A stretch of DNA of 64,000 bases from Streptomyces cellulosae (GCF_000721105.1 NZ_JOEV01000011.1:124001-188000); one strand, 5' to 3'. Counted from the first letter of the stretch, positions 8,799 through 17,866 are shown. A program made the numbers and translations. Notes: a model not told the origin generated them from the sequence alone.

Positions 8799-10136
8799 AT
8801 GCAGCCGCAGCCTGGGCGACGCCGGGGAGGCACGCGCGCGTCCGCGGTGCCGCACCGCCGACACATACGCCCGCGCCGCGCGGCCGCCCTCGCCTCCGTG
8901 ACCGCGCTGACCCTCGCGGTCAGCACCTCCGCCGGCAACGGTCACCTCCCCCCGCCCGCCACCACGGCCGGCGCGGGCCCCGTCCCCCCCGCCCGCTCCA
9001 CCGCCCACCGCCCGTGCATGATCAGCGGCGAACCCACGGTCCAGATGTCGGAGGGCGTCCCCACCCCCGGCGGCTACTCCCGCTCCACCGGCACCGTCCA
9101 CGCCCTCACCCTGATGGTCGACTTCTCCGACGCGCCCGGCCAGGGCAGTGCCCTGAGCCGTTTCCGGGAGTTCTTCCCGCAGACCCAGCAGTGGTTCCGC
9201 ACCAGTTCCTACGGCCGCCTGGACTACCGCCCCGAGACCCCGATCCCCGACTGGCTGCGCCTGCCCAAGCCGTTCCGTTCCTACGGCATAGAGCGCGGCG
9301 CCCCCTTCGACCCCGGGTACCGGCAACTGATCCAGGACATCGTGGCCGCCGCCGATCCCACCGTGGACTTCCGGTCGTACGACTTCCTGAACGTCCTGAT
9401 GACGCCGAACGTCGGCCCGTCGGCCCTGGACACGGTCCTGTCGGTGACCTTCGCGGGCAACACACAGGCCCCGATCGCGGACGGCGTCCCCGTCGCGAAC
9501 GCCTCCTTCGTCTACTCCCGCCAGGACGACGGCTCCGGCGCCTACGACCTGACCGGCTACCGCGTCCTCCCCCACGAGAACGGCCACGTCTTCGGCCTGC
9601 CCGACCTCTACACCCAGGAAGGCGGGGGCGCGGTCGGTCACTGGGACATCATGAGCGAGGACTGGGGAGCCAACAACGACCTGGTCGGCTGGCACAAGTG
9701 GAAACTCGGCTGGCTGGACGCGACCCAGGTCGCCTGCGTCGCGGCACCGGGGACCAGCGAGTACACGCTCACGCCGCTGGGCCGGGCGGGCGGCCTCAAA
9801 CTGCTGGTCGTCCCCCTGGGCCGGAACACCGGCTACGCCGTCGAACTGCGCACCCGCGCCGGCAACGACGAGGCCGTGTGCCGCCCGGGCGCCCTCATCT
9901 ACAAGGTCGACGCGGACGTGGAAACCGGCCAGGGCCCGATCAGGGTCTACGACTCCCACCGCGACAGCGGCGGCTGCACCCGCACCCCCAACGTCCACGC
10001 GGAACTCTCGGACGCGCCGTTCGCCCCCGGCGAGGAGTTCAGGGACCTGAGGAGAGGGATCCGGGTTTCGGTGGTGGGGGTGGATCCGTCGGGGTCGGGG
10101 GGGTATCAAGTGCGGGTCACTCGGGAGCGGGCGTGA
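8799..10136 (+). CDS. secreted M6-family zinc metalloprotease
   Basis: Extracellular metalloprotease of the immune-inhibitor-A (M6) type, 445 aa. An Arg-rich n-region plus a hydrophobic stretch (about residues 27-46) acts as signal peptide. The catalytic motif HENGHVFGLPDLY is near residue 258, with a Met-turn-like GHWDIMSEDWG just after. The C-terminal part (about 310-445) looks like a beta-rich accessory domain. The last codons (RVTRERA) are encoded by the first unit of the 44-bp repeat array that continues downstream. Confidence 0.9.
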   Translation: MQPQPGRRRGGTRASAVPHRRHIRPRRAAALASVTALTLAVSTSAGNGHLPPPATTAGAGPVPPARSTAHRPCMISGEPTVQMSEGVPTPGGYSRSTGTVHALTLMVDFSDAPGQGSALSRFREFFPQTQQWFRTSSYGRLDYRPETPIPDWLRLPKPFRSYGIERGAPFDPGYRQLIQDIVAAADPTVDFRSYDFLNVLMTPNVGPSALDTVLSVTFAGNTQAPIADGVPVANASFVYSRQDDGSGAYDLTGYRVLPHENGHVFGLPDLYTQEGGGAVGHWDIMSEDWGANNDLVGWHKWKLGWLDATQVACVAAPGTSEYTLTPLGRAGGLKLLVVPLGRNTGYAVELRTRAGNDEAVCRPGALIYKVDADVETGQGPIRVYDSHRDSGGCTRTPNVHAELSDAPFAPGEEFRDLRRGIRVSVVGVDPSGSGGYQVRVTRERA

Positions 10137-10359
10137 GGGGGAGGCTTGCGGGTGCGGGTCACTCGCGGGAGCGAGGGTGAGTCGGAGGCTTGCGGGTGCG
10201 GGGCCGAGCAGGGCGGGGGTGAGTCGGAGGCTTGCGGGTGCGGATCACTCGCGGGAGCGGGGGTGAGTCGGAGGCTTGCGGGCGCGGGTCACTCGCGGGA
10301 GCGAGGGTGAGTCGGAGGCTTGCGGGTGCGGGTCACTCGCGGGAGCGAGGGTGAGGGGG
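10110..10359 (+). repeat. 44-bp tandem repeat array with a hairpin in most units
   Basis: Units begin at 10110, 10152, 10196, 10238, 10282 and 10326 (42 or 44 bp apart; the last is incomplete). In well-preserved copies CTCGC-GGGA-GCGAG forms a perfect short hairpin, and the shared edge is GTGAGTCGGAGGCTTGCGG. The first unit includes the stop codon of the metalloprotease, so the array looks like serial duplication of the gene's 3' end. It fills the space before the IclR gene and may work as a multi-hairpin terminator. Confidence 0.85.
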
Positions 10360-10491
10360 TGGCGTCCGTGGACCGGCCTGCGGATTACGGTAGGCCTGCC
10401 GCGATCGCCGTACCGGAGAGCCGATGCCCGCTGAGACGTTCCTTGGACGAGAGCCCGACGAGAGCCCGACGACCGGCCCGCAGGGGGCCCT

Positions 10492-12375
10492 GTGAGGACG
10501 TCCGGCGGCTCCGCCGAGTCGATGGGTGGGCCGGCTGAGTCGAGCGGTGGGCCGGCGGGCGGGCCGGCTGAGTCGGCCGGTGGGCCGGCGGGCGGGCCGG
10601 CTGAGTCGGCCGGTGGGCCGGTGGGCGGGCCGGCCACCGCGGCAGCCGCCGTACCGGCTGGGGCGGTCGCACCGGCCGGGGCGGTCGTACCGGCCGTCCC
10701 GGCCGAGGCGGTCGCGCCGTTGATCCGGGGCGTCCGCGTGCTGCGGCAACTCACCGACGCTGGAGGGATGTTGAGCCCGAGCGCACTGGAGAGGGCCACC
10801 GGTCTCGCCCGCTCCACCGTGGACCGGATCACCTCCACCCTCGCCCGCATGGGATACGTACGCCTCGACGGCCGGGACGTCGTCCTCGCACCCCGCCTGA
10901 TGGAGCTGGGCAACGCCTACCTGGCCGCCCTGCGCCTGCCCACTCTTCTGGCCGCCCACGCGGACGCCCTCGCCGACGAGTTGGACGAGTCGGTCTCCCT
11001 GGCGGTCGGCGACCTCGACGGCATCCGCTTCATCCACCAGGCCACCCGCCGCCGCGCCATGTCCCTGAGCTTCCGCATCGGCGACCTGCTCCCGGCCGAA
11101 CGCACCGCCCCCGGCCCGCTGTTCGCGTCGGAATGGACACGGGACCAGTGGCGGGCGTGGCGGGAGCGCCGGGCGGCGGACCCGGAGGACCGCGGCTTTC
11201 CGGCCGTACCGCCACGGGAACCCACCTCACCGGAGGCCGCCGCCGACTCCGGTTCCGACTCCGGTTCCGGTTCCGACTCCGGTTCCGGTTCCGGTTCCGG
11301 TTCCGGTTCCGGCTCCGGCACGAACACCGACTTCGAACGGCGTGCCGTCCGTGCGCGCCAGGACGGCTGGGCGCTGGACGACCAGCTGATCGAACCGGGG
11401 CTGGTCGCCGTCTCCGTACCGGTACGGGATCCCGGTACCGGCCGGATCGCCTGCGTGGCGAGCGTGGTGAGCCACACCAGCCGCCACACCGCGACCGGCC
11501 TGCGCGACACGCTGCTTCCCCGGCTGCGGGCGGCGGTGGCGGAGATGGAGGGAGTACTGCGGGACGCGGGCCCACTGGAGCCGGTGTCCGGTGAGCCGAC
11601 GGGCCTGGCAGCCTGGACCGGGGCGTCGAAACAGAGGCTGGGCAGGGAGTTCGTCGAGTCGCTGGCCCGTGGGCTGACCGTCCTGACGGCGTTCGGCGAG
11701 GGCAGGCCCACGCTGACCCTGACGGAGGTGGCGCAGGCGACCGGCCTGGCGCGCGCGACCGCCCGCCGGGCGTTGATCACGTACGAGCACCTGGGCCTGG
11801 TGGCCCCGGGCCCGCACCGCACGTTCGCCCTCACCCCCCGCGTCCTGTCCCTCGGCTTCCCGCCCCTCTCCCGCACCTCGCTCCCCCGCATCGCGGGCCC
11901 ACACCTGGCGGACCTGGCCGCCCGGCTCCACGAGTCGGCGTCACTGGCGGTGCTGACCCCGACGGGCGAGGAGATCCAGTACACGGCCCGGGCGGCCGCG
12001 GACCGTGTGATGAGCGTGGACATCACGGTCGGTACGCGCCTTTCGGCACCGGCGACGTCACTGGGCCGGGTGCTGCTCGCGGCACGAGAGGAGAAGGGGT
12101 CCTCCTCCGTGGCTCCCCAGGTGCTGGAGGACGTACGGGAGCAGGGCTACGCCCTCCTCGACGAGGAGTGGGAGGAGGGCCTGCGCTCGATCGCCGTACC
12201 GATCCACGACCGCACCGGCATGGTGGTCGCCGCGGCGAATGTGGCCCTGCACGCTGCCCGCCGCACGGCGCAGGAATGCGTCCGGGACATCCTGCCGGAG
12301 CTGCGGACGACAGCGGCACGCATCGAAACGGAGCTGGGAGTGGCGGGACGGTTCGTGCGGCTGAAGCTGTACTAG
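10492..12375 (+). CDS. double IclR-family regulator with repetitive linkers
   Basis: 627 aa, about twice the usual IclR length. It holds two full IclR units: HTH 1 at about 75-130 (MLSPSALERATGLARSTVDR) with effector domain to about 370, and HTH 2 at about 400-450 (LTLTEVAQATGLARATARRA) with a second effector domain. The N-terminus is a low-complexity GGPAESA repeat encoded by 33-bp units, and the first effector domain is interrupted by a Ser-Gly/Asp tract from 6-bp repeats (11245-11320). GTG start at 10492. Tandem IclR proteins of this type often govern aromatic or sugar-acid catabolism; the target here is unknown. Confidence 0.85.
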   Translation: MRTSGGSAESMGGPAESSGGPAGGPAESAGGPAGGPAESAGGPVGGPATAAAAVPAGAVAPAGAVVPAVPAEAVAPLIRGVRVLRQLTDAGGMLSPSALERATGLARSTVDRITSTLARMGYVRLDGRDVVLAPRLMELGNAYLAALRLPTLLAAHADALADELDESVSLAVGDLDGIRFIHQATRRRAMSLSFRIGDLLPAERTAPGPLFASEWTRDQWRAWRERRAADPEDRGFPAVPPREPTSPEAAADSGSDSGSGSDSGSGSGSGSGSGSGTNTDFERRAVRARQDGWALDDQLIEPGLVAVSVPVRDPGTGRIACVASVVSHTSRHTATGLRDTLLPRLRAAVAEMEGVLRDAGPLEPVSGEPTGLAAWTGASKQRLGREFVESLARGLTVLTAFGEGRPTLTLTEVAQATGLARATARRALITYEHLGLVAPGPHRTFALTPRVLSLGFPPLSRTSLPRIAGPHLADLAARLHESASLAVLTPTGEEIQYTARAAADRVMSVDITVGTRLSAPATSLGRVLLAAREEKGSSSVAPQVLEDVREQGYALLDEEWEEGLRSIAVPIHDRTGMVVAAANVALHAARRTAQECVRDILPELRTTAARIETELGVAGRFVRLKLY

Positions 12376-12422
12376 CGGCCGTCACAGGTACCGGCAGGTA
12401 CCAGGGGGCCGGCTCGTCGGCC

Positions 12423-12614
12423 TCACCCCGCGTACGCCCGGACGGTCCGCCCCTCCCGCAGGGTGACCCCCCACCAGGCGAGCTGGTCGAGAAGCACGGT
12501 GGCCGCCTTGCCCACGCCCTCCGGGTCCCGCGGCCGTCCCCGCTCGTCGAACTGCTCCCAAGCATGGTGAAAACGGACGGTGTCCCGCACGGTGACGGCA
12601 TGCAACTCGGCGAA
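12423..12614 (-). pseudogene. C-terminal remnant of NADPH-dependent FMN reductase-like protein
   Basis: About 63 codons on the minus strand (FAELHAVTVRDTVRFHHAWE ... LLDQLAWWGVTLREGR) resemble the C-terminus of flavodoxin-fold NAD(P)H oxidoreductases. No N-terminal flavin-binding part is present; similarity stops near 12614, just where the ABC permease remnant begins on the other strand. Apparently a deletion product. Confidence 0.55.
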
Positions 12615-12632
12615 AACCCGAGCGCCCGTTTC

Positions 12633-12776
12633 CCTGGTCGGCTTCATCACCAACGAGGGCCTGTTCCTGGCCCGGCTCTGCGCCGCCGCCACGCTCGTCT
12701 CCCTGCCGGTCCTCATCGCCGGTTTCGCCGCCCAGGACAAACTCGTCCGCGGCCTGTCCCTAGGAGCAGTCAAGTG
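12633..12776 (+). pseudogene. C-terminal remnant of sugar ABC transporter permease (MalG type)
   Basis: About 47 codons match the end of a carbohydrate ABC permease: one last hydrophobic helix (LCAAATLVSLPVLIAGFAA) and the typical tail KLVRGLSLGAVK. The stop TGA overlaps the GTG start of the dehydrogenase as GTGA. The rest of the permease is missing, so the dehydrogenase was probably the last gene of a lost polyol or sugar uptake operon. Confidence 0.65.
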
Positions 12777-13763
12777 AGAGCCGCCGTCATCGAAGCCCCC
12801 GGCAAGGTCACCGTCACCACAGTGCCCGACCCGACTCCCGGTCCGCGCGAGGTCGTGGTCGACGTGGCGGCCTGCGGGCTGTGCGGTACCGATCTCCACA
12901 TCCTCCAGGGCGAGTTCGCACCCACATTGCCGGTCGTTCCGGGCCACGAGTTCGCCGGGGAGGTCGTCGGCCTCGGCAGCGAGGTCACCGAACTCGCGCT
13001 CGGCGACCGGGTCGCCGTGGACCCCTCCCTGTACTGCAACGAGTGCCGCTACTGCCGGGCCGGCCGCAACAACCTCTGCGACCGCTGGCGGGCGATCGGC
13101 GTGACCGTGGCCGGCGGCGCCGCCGAGTACGCCGTTGCGCCCGTCGCCAACTGCGTACGACTGCCGGACCACGTGGGCGTCCAGGACGCGGCACTGATCG
13201 AGCCGCTGTCCTGCGCCGTACGCGGCTACGACGTGCTCAACAGCCGGCTCGGCTCCCATGTGCTCATCTACGGCAGCGGAACGATGGGCCTGATGATGCT
13301 GGAGCTGGCCAAGCGCACCGGGGCCGCCTCGGTGGACGTCGTCGACGTCAACGCGGAGCGGCTGGCGACGGCGGAGAAGCTGGGCTGTTCACAGGCGGCA
13401 CTGTCGGCCGACGCGTTGGGGCGCCCGTCCGGCTGGGACGTGGTGGTCGACGCGACCGGCAACGCCGCCGCCATCCAGGGCGGCCTGGACCGAGTCGCCA
13501 AGGCCGGCACGTTCCTGCAGTTCGGGGTCTCCGACTACGCGACGACGGCCACCATCTCGCCGTACCGCATCTACAACCAGGAGATCACCGTCACCGGCTC
13601 CATGGCGGTCCTGCACAGCTACGAACGCGCGGCGGAACTGTTCGCCACGGGAGTACTGGACCCCCAGGTCTTCATCAGCCACCGTCTGCCGCTGACCCAG
13701 TACCCACAGGCACTGGACCAGTTCGCCGCCGACCAGGGACGCAAGATCGTCGTACTGCCGTGA
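12774..13763 (+). CDS. zinc-dependent alcohol/polyol dehydrogenase (MDR family)
   Basis: Medium-chain NAD(P)-dependent dehydrogenase, 329 aa, sorbitol/threonine dehydrogenase-like. Catalytic zinc region CGLCGTDLHILQG and GHEFAGEVVGLGSEV; structural zinc cysteines in CNECRYCRAGRNNLC; Rossmann GSGTMGLMMLELAKRTG near residue 165. GTG start at 12774 with AGGAG 7 nt upstream. Coupled by GTGA to the permease remnant, so it is a survivor of a polyol-uptake operon. Specific substrate unknown. Confidence 0.9.
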   Translation: MRAAVIEAPGKVTVTTVPDPTPGPREVVVDVAACGLCGTDLHILQGEFAPTLPVVPGHEFAGEVVGLGSEVTELALGDRVAVDPSLYCNECRYCRAGRNNLCDRWRAIGVTVAGGAAEYAVAPVANCVRLPDHVGVQDAALIEPLSCAVRGYDVLNSRLGSHVLIYGSGTMGLMMLELAKRTGAASVDVVDVNAERLATAEKLGCSQAALSADALGRPSGWDVVVDATGNAAAIQGGLDRVAKAGTFLQFGVSDYATTATISPYRIYNQEITVTGSMAVLHSYERAAELFATGVLDPQVFISHRLPLTQYPQALDQFAADQGRKIVVLP

Positions 13764-14006
13764 CCTGACCGCTCACCGGCGTCCAGCGGCTGTCGCGCGA
13801 CCGATCCGCGGCCGGCCGGTCGGTACCGCCCGGCTCACGTCGGGCCTGTAGTGCGTAGGCACCAGGACAGGTGAGTGGCTGGTCCGGATGCACCAGCGGA
13901 AGACGGCGGCTGGGGACGATGCCCGGCGGGGCGCCGGAGGGAAGCGTGGGAGGCGCGTGGATCTCACGCGTTCCCCTTGCCTCACGGCGTCTGGAGTGAT
14001 CAACAC

Positions 14007-14670
14007 ATGGCGGCACTTCTTTACCGGATCGGACGGTGGACCTTCCGGCGGCACCGGCTCGTGGATGGTCTGTGGCTGGGTGTCCTGGTGCTGGCCGTCG
14101 TCGCCGCCGCCCTGGCGCCGGCCGGGGAGGAAGAGGACCTCTCCATGCCCGGCACCGAGTCGCAGAAGGCGTTCGACCTCCTGGACGAGCGCTTCCCCCG
14201 GAGCCACTCGCAGGGTGCCGGGCCCGGTTGGTGTTCCGGGCCCCGGAGGGGCAGCGGGTGACGGCCAGGCAGAACAAGGCGGCCGTCGAGGACTCGCTCG
14301 GCTCGCTGGACGGGGGCGATCAGGTCGCGTCGACCACCGACCCGTACGAGACCGGCGCTGTCAGCGAGGACGGCACCATCGCCTACTCCACGATCACCTA
14401 CACCGCGGACGCCGTCGACCTGACCGAACCGACGAAGAGCGCCCTCGAGAACCCCGCGAGCCAGTCCCGGGAGGCAGGTCTGACCGTGGAGATCGGCGGC
14501 TCGGCCCTGGATGCGGAGGAGGAACCGGGCGGTACGACGGAGCTCATCGGCGTGGCGGTGGCGGCGGTGGTGCTGGTTGATCGCCCTCGGGTCGCTGGTC
14601 GCGGCCGGATTGTCGCTGCTGACCGCCATCGTGGGCGTGGCCGTCGCCTTCGGCTCCGGCGCCATGCGAT
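14007..14670 (+). pseudogene. MMPL-family transporter, truncated and frameshifted
   Basis: Starts intact (MAALLYRIGRWTFRRHRLVD, TM1, then EDLSMPGTESQKAFDLLDER), shifts frame near 14215, continues (ARLVFRAPEGQRVTARQNKA ... VAVAAVVLV), shifts again near 14575 (LIALGSLVAAGLSLLTAIVG) and ends near 14670. MMPL proteins are about 700 aa; only the first 220 codons remain. A GGAG lies ahead of the ATG. Decayed lipid or RND-type exporter. Confidence 0.8.
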
Positions 14671-15063
14671 CGCACGCTCGAACGGAGCTCGCGCGGCACC
14701 CTGTGGCGCCAACGCCGCTCCGCCGATCCACATCGGCTACGCCTGACCCACCAACTCCACCACTCGAGCCCTGGCCCTGGGCCGGGGGCCGGCTGACCTC
14801 AGTGCCTGACCACACACCACACCCGCTGAGGACCACCGCGCACCTCCTGCGAAGCGGCCCCGTCCACCGAGGGCAAGCCCCCATCCGACTGCACACCCGA
14901 CAGCCAACATCACCAACCTCCAGCCGACGGTGCGCCAGCCGCTACACTGTGGGCGGTGGCTCAGCTGCGGCCCAGCCTGCCATCGCAACACTGTCGGCAT
15001 CCTGTCTGCTTGAGGTCGGCCCACTCGGGCACCGATTTCAGACACGCTTTCCGACAGATCCCC
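14671..15063. other. gene-free stretch ahead of tRNA-Arg
   Basis: No supported gene. The sequence between the MMPL remnant and the tRNA has patchy base composition without codon bias; presumably decayed DNA plus the tRNA promoter. Confidence 0.4.
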
Positions 15064-15136
15064 GCCTTCGTAGCTCAGGGGATAGAGCACCGCTCTCCTA
15101 AAGCGGGTGTCGCAGGTTCGAATCCTGCCGGGGGCA
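15064..15136 (+). tRNA. tRNA-Arg (anticodon CCU)
   Basis: Full cloverleaf: acceptor GCCTTCG/CGGGGGC with two G-U pairs, D-loop with AGCTCAGGGGATAGAGC, anticodon loop CTCCTAA (CCU, reads AGG), T-arm GCAGG-TTCGAAT-CCTGC, discriminator A. CCA is not encoded. The 3' half from 15095 on is duplicated at 34865 and, less well, at 31841 and 36284, so this gene is the integration site of the island to its right. Confidence 0.95.
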
Positions 15137-15138
15137 CA
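15095..15138. repeat. att site in tRNA-Arg (left end of island)
   Basis: 44 bp from CTCCTAAAGCGGG to GGGGGCACA, identical to 34865-34908. It covers the anticodon loop through the 3' end of the tRNA plus two bases, the usual crossover segment for tyrosine integrases. Integration here rebuilds the tRNA. Confidence 0.85.
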
Positions 15139-15155
15139 GAGAAACATCTGGTCAG

Positions 15156-15186
15156 AGGCCCTTCCGTCCAGCGGGCGGGAGGGCCT
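15156..15186 (+). terminator. tRNA-Arg terminator hairpin
   Basis: AGGCCCT (15156-15162) pairs with AGGGCCT (15180-15186) about 20 nt after the tRNA 3' end. The sequence differs from the hairpins after the att copies at 31.9 and 36.3 kb. Confidence 0.6.
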
Positions 15187-15306
15187 TCGTCCTCGCAGCA
15201 CACATATGGCACACATGCCGCCGCGGGCAGAGGTGGGGAGCTGTGCGAGATGCCCGCGAAGGATGAGCTGGACCGGCGCCGGTACGAGAAGCTGGTCGAC
15301 CGCCTG

Positions 15307-15353
15307 GTAGCCCCGGTAGCGGGGCTTCACTGAAGCCCCGCTACCGGGGCTAC
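15307..15353. terminator. perfect 21-bp stem hairpin between tRNA and peptidase gene
   Basis: Two 21-nt arms (15307-15327 and 15333-15353) are perfectly complementary around the 5-nt loop CACTG; each arm also contains its own AGCCCC/GGGGCT dyad. It abuts the point where the IS481 remnant breaks off. It could stop transcription leaving the minus-strand lanthipeptide operon and from the tRNA side. Confidence 0.6.
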
Positions 15354-15354
15354 C

Positions 15355-15510
15355 ACGGCGCGGTCTGCCGTGCCCGCCTCGCCGTGCGTGCGGTAGCGGT
15401 CGGCCCACCGCTGGGCCGGCGGCCCGCCGCAGCGGCCAGCCGTCCTCGACCACGCAGCGGGCCAGGCGCAGCCGTCCGGTCTCGGTCAGGGGTGCATTAC
15501 GGTGGGGCAC
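15355..15510 (-). pseudogene. IS481-family transposase N-terminal remnant
   Basis: From a GTG at 15510: VPHRNAPLTETGRLRLARCV followed by VEDGWPLRRAA, then a jump in frame to QRWADRYRTHGEAGTADRA. This is the N-terminal HTH segment of IS481 transposases with a small internal deletion; everything after about 50 codons is lost. A leftover insertion sequence next to the att site. Confidence 0.7.
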
Positions 15511-15571
15511 GAGGGCCTTTCTGCCGGTGCAGACGTCGCAATCCACACCGAACCGGAAGGCCCTCACCTGT

Positions 15572-17866
15572 TCAAGATCCCTCAGCCGAGACCTGGCTCA
15601 CCCGTCCACAACCTCCCGAGACAGAACAACTAGACGAGGGTGCCAGAGAATCCTGCGGCCCACGTGCGGACCGTGTTGAAGGTGTCCCTTCGCCTTCGGC
15701 CGGCGCAGGCGACGTCTGCCGCGTCGACCGACTCGGCGTGAACAACCCCGACTGCCAGGCCGCAAAGGACAACTGGTCCACTGAAAGGGCGACGATGCGA
15801 CTCATGGCGCGTGCACCGTGTCCGACGCCGGACTCGACGCGCAGGAGGGCCAGTCCTCTTCCGTCCTCGGCCGGGAAGGGACCCCCCGCATGTTGGAGGG
15901 CCGCACACATTTTGCGGGCGTGCATGGGGTCTACCACTGCGTCCCCATCGGAGACGGTCAGGAGGACTGCCGGGTAATCCGTCTCCTCGCTGACGTGGTG
16001 GTAAGGCGAGTAACTCAGCAGCCAGCCCAGTTCTTCCTGCACAGACGCCGAGCCGTATTCCGTGGTCCAGGACGCGCCGAGACCGAAGTGTTCGTAACGC
16101 ACCATGTCCAGCACCGGTGCTCCGCACACGACCGCTCGACAGAGTTCGGGGCGCTGGGTCAGTGCGGCGCCGGTCAGCAGGCCCCCGTTCGACTCGCCGC
16201 TGATCACGAGTTGCGACGGGCTGGTCCAGCCGTTGTCGCAGAGGGCTTCCGCCGCAGCGTGGAAGTCGTCGATGGACTTCTGCTTGCGGGCCCGGGAACC
16301 CGCGCGGTGCCACTCTGCTCCCTCCTCTCCGCCACCTCGTACATGAGCCACCGCGTAGACGCCGCCGGCCTCGACCCATGCGATGGCCTCGGGGTTGTAG
16401 ACGGGAGTGGGAGACAGGCCGAAGCCACCGTAACCGTAGAGGATGGCTGGACGCGGCCTGCGCCTCTCGCCGTTGTCGTCATGCGGTGCGAGGACTGTGA
16501 TCCGTACCCGCGTGTCATCCGGAGACACGCAGGTGATCTGGCGCATCGTGCCGGCGGTCTGCGGGGTGGTCGTGGCCCGTTGTCCCGGCGGGGACGCCCA
16601 CACGGTCGTCGTGCGGTCCCTCGCGTCCCAGCGGAAGACCGTGACGGGAGTGAACGGGTCGGTGTACGTGAACCACGCCTCGTGGCCCCTGCCTCGTATC
16701 TCTCCGACCGTTCCCAGCCCCGGCGTCGCTATGGTGTCCAGCTGGGTCCCGGTCTCCGGGTCATGCACGGTGATCTCGGCGACGGCGTGACGACTGCGGA
16801 CGACCAGGAGCAGTGCTCGGTCCGCGGACGGACCGTCCACGAGTGTGAAGTGCTCCAGCTGCGCCCGCGGGTCCTCGGGAAGGAGTTCCTTCCACGCGCT
16901 GGGCGGAGGGGCGCCCTGGGCATCGAGGTCCTCAAGGGCGACGACCGCCAGTCGGCCGCGAGGTGCGTCGTGGTCGGTGTGCAGGTAGAGCAGTCCTTGC
17001 GGGCCGACGACCGCGTTCGTGTGGGCGTCGACACCTGTAAGCACCGGTACGAACACCGGCGCCTCAGCATCGTTCTTCGTCAGGTCGGCGATCCACACGT
17101 CGTTGCGGCGTACCGCGCCGACGGCCCGCGTGACGATGAGCCAACGGCCGTTGGCGTTGATACCGACCGTGTACGAGGCCGTCCTGGGGCCGTCGTTCCC
17201 GAAGACGAGCCGATCCTCCGCATCCGGGTCCGCGCCCACCCGGTGCAGGTAGACCCGCCGGTGGTAGCGCTCTTCACCGGGGGGCAGCGCGTCGGCGGGG
17301 AGGCGTCGTACGTAGTAGAACGATTCGCCGCCGGGCAGCCAGGCGATCGGGGACTGCCGGCATCGGGAGACAGGGCCGTCGAGCAGAGCACCTGAGGTGA
17401 CGTCCATGACGTACAGCAGGCTGCCGTCGTCTCCGCCGGTCGACACCTGATAAGCGACCCTGCGTCCTTCTTGGTCAGGGTGCCAGGCGTCCAGTGTGGT
17501 GCGTCCGGTCGGGTCCAAGGTCATGGGGTCCAGCAGGACCCGCTCGGTGCCGTCGGGTTCCACGACGTGCAGAACGGCGTGTTCCTGTCCCGGTCGGCGC
17601 CGCATGAAGAACCGCCGCGTCCCCCGCCACACCGGAGGGCCGGTCACGCCGACGGACAGCAGTTCTTCCATCCGGGTGCGCAGCCGGTCGCGGCCGGGGA
17701 GGTCGTCGAGGGCAGCGTGGCGCAGCGCCTCCTGCGCCGCCAGCCAGGCCCGGGTTTCGGCACTGTCGGCCTGTTCCAGCCATCGGTACGGGTCGGTGAT
17801 CCGGTGCCCGAAGAGGTTGTTTACCACGTTCTGTCGGCGCGCCGGTGGATGACGCAGGGCGGTCAT
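15572..17866 (-). CDS. prolyl oligopeptidase (S9A), putative leader peptidase of the RiPP cluster
   Basis: Serine peptidase cleaving after proline, 764 aa. An N-terminal seven-bladed propeller (from ITDPYRWLEQADSAETRAWL) is followed by the alpha/beta-hydrolase domain: nucleophile in GESNGGLLTGA (about residue 559), Asp in SDGDAVVDPMHA (about 640), His in SGVGHGARA (about 680). The C-terminus carries an unusual tail of about 50 residues. Start ATG at 17866 overlaps the previous gene's stop (ATGA). Class V lanthipeptide and kintamdin-type clusters carry such peptidases; the precursor has SP-Q at the presumed leader/core border, a fitting site. Confidence 0.88.
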   Translation of the reverse strand: MTALRHPPARRQNVVNNLFGHRITDPYRWLEQADSAETRAWLAAQEALRHAALDDLPGRDRLRTRMEELLSVGVTGPPVWRGTRRFFMRRRPGQEHAVLHVVEPDGTERVLLDPMTLDPTGRTTLDAWHPDQEGRRVAYQVSTGGDDGSLLYVMDVTSGALLDGPVSRCRQSPIAWLPGGESFYYVRRLPADALPPGEERYHRRVYLHRVGADPDAEDRLVFGNDGPRTASYTVGINANGRWLIVTRAVGAVRRNDVWIADLTKNDAEAPVFVPVLTGVDAHTNAVVGPQGLLYLHTDHDAPRGRLAVVALEDLDAQGAPPPSAWKELLPEDPRAQLEHFTLVDGPSADRALLLVVRSRHAVAEITVHDPETGTQLDTIATPGLGTVGEIRGRGHEAWFTYTDPFTPVTVFRWDARDRTTTVWASPPGQRATTTPQTAGTMRQITCVSPDDTRVRITVLAPHDDNGERRRPRPAILYGYGGFGLSPTPVYNPEAIAWVEAGGVYAVAHVRGGGEEGAEWHRAGSRARKQKSIDDFHAAAEALCDNGWTSPSQLVISGESNGGLLTGAALTQRPELCRAVVCGAPVLDMVRYEHFGLGASWTTEYGSASVQEELGWLLSYSPYHHVSEETDYPAVLLTVSDGDAVVDPMHARKMCAALQHAGGPFPAEDGRGLALLRVESGVGHGARAMSRIVALSVDQLSFAAWQSGLFTPSRSTRQTSPAPAEGEGTPSTRSARGPQDSLAPSSSCSVSGGCGRVSQVSAEGS

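Noticed and set aside
10110..10359. Possible CRISPR array
   Set aside because: Units are adjacent with no unique spacers and no cas genes; it is a simple tandem repeat.
14737..15567. 276-codon minus-strand ORF across the tRNA
   Set aside because: Overlaps tRNA-Arg; only the start part (15355-15510) is meaningful as IS481 remnant.
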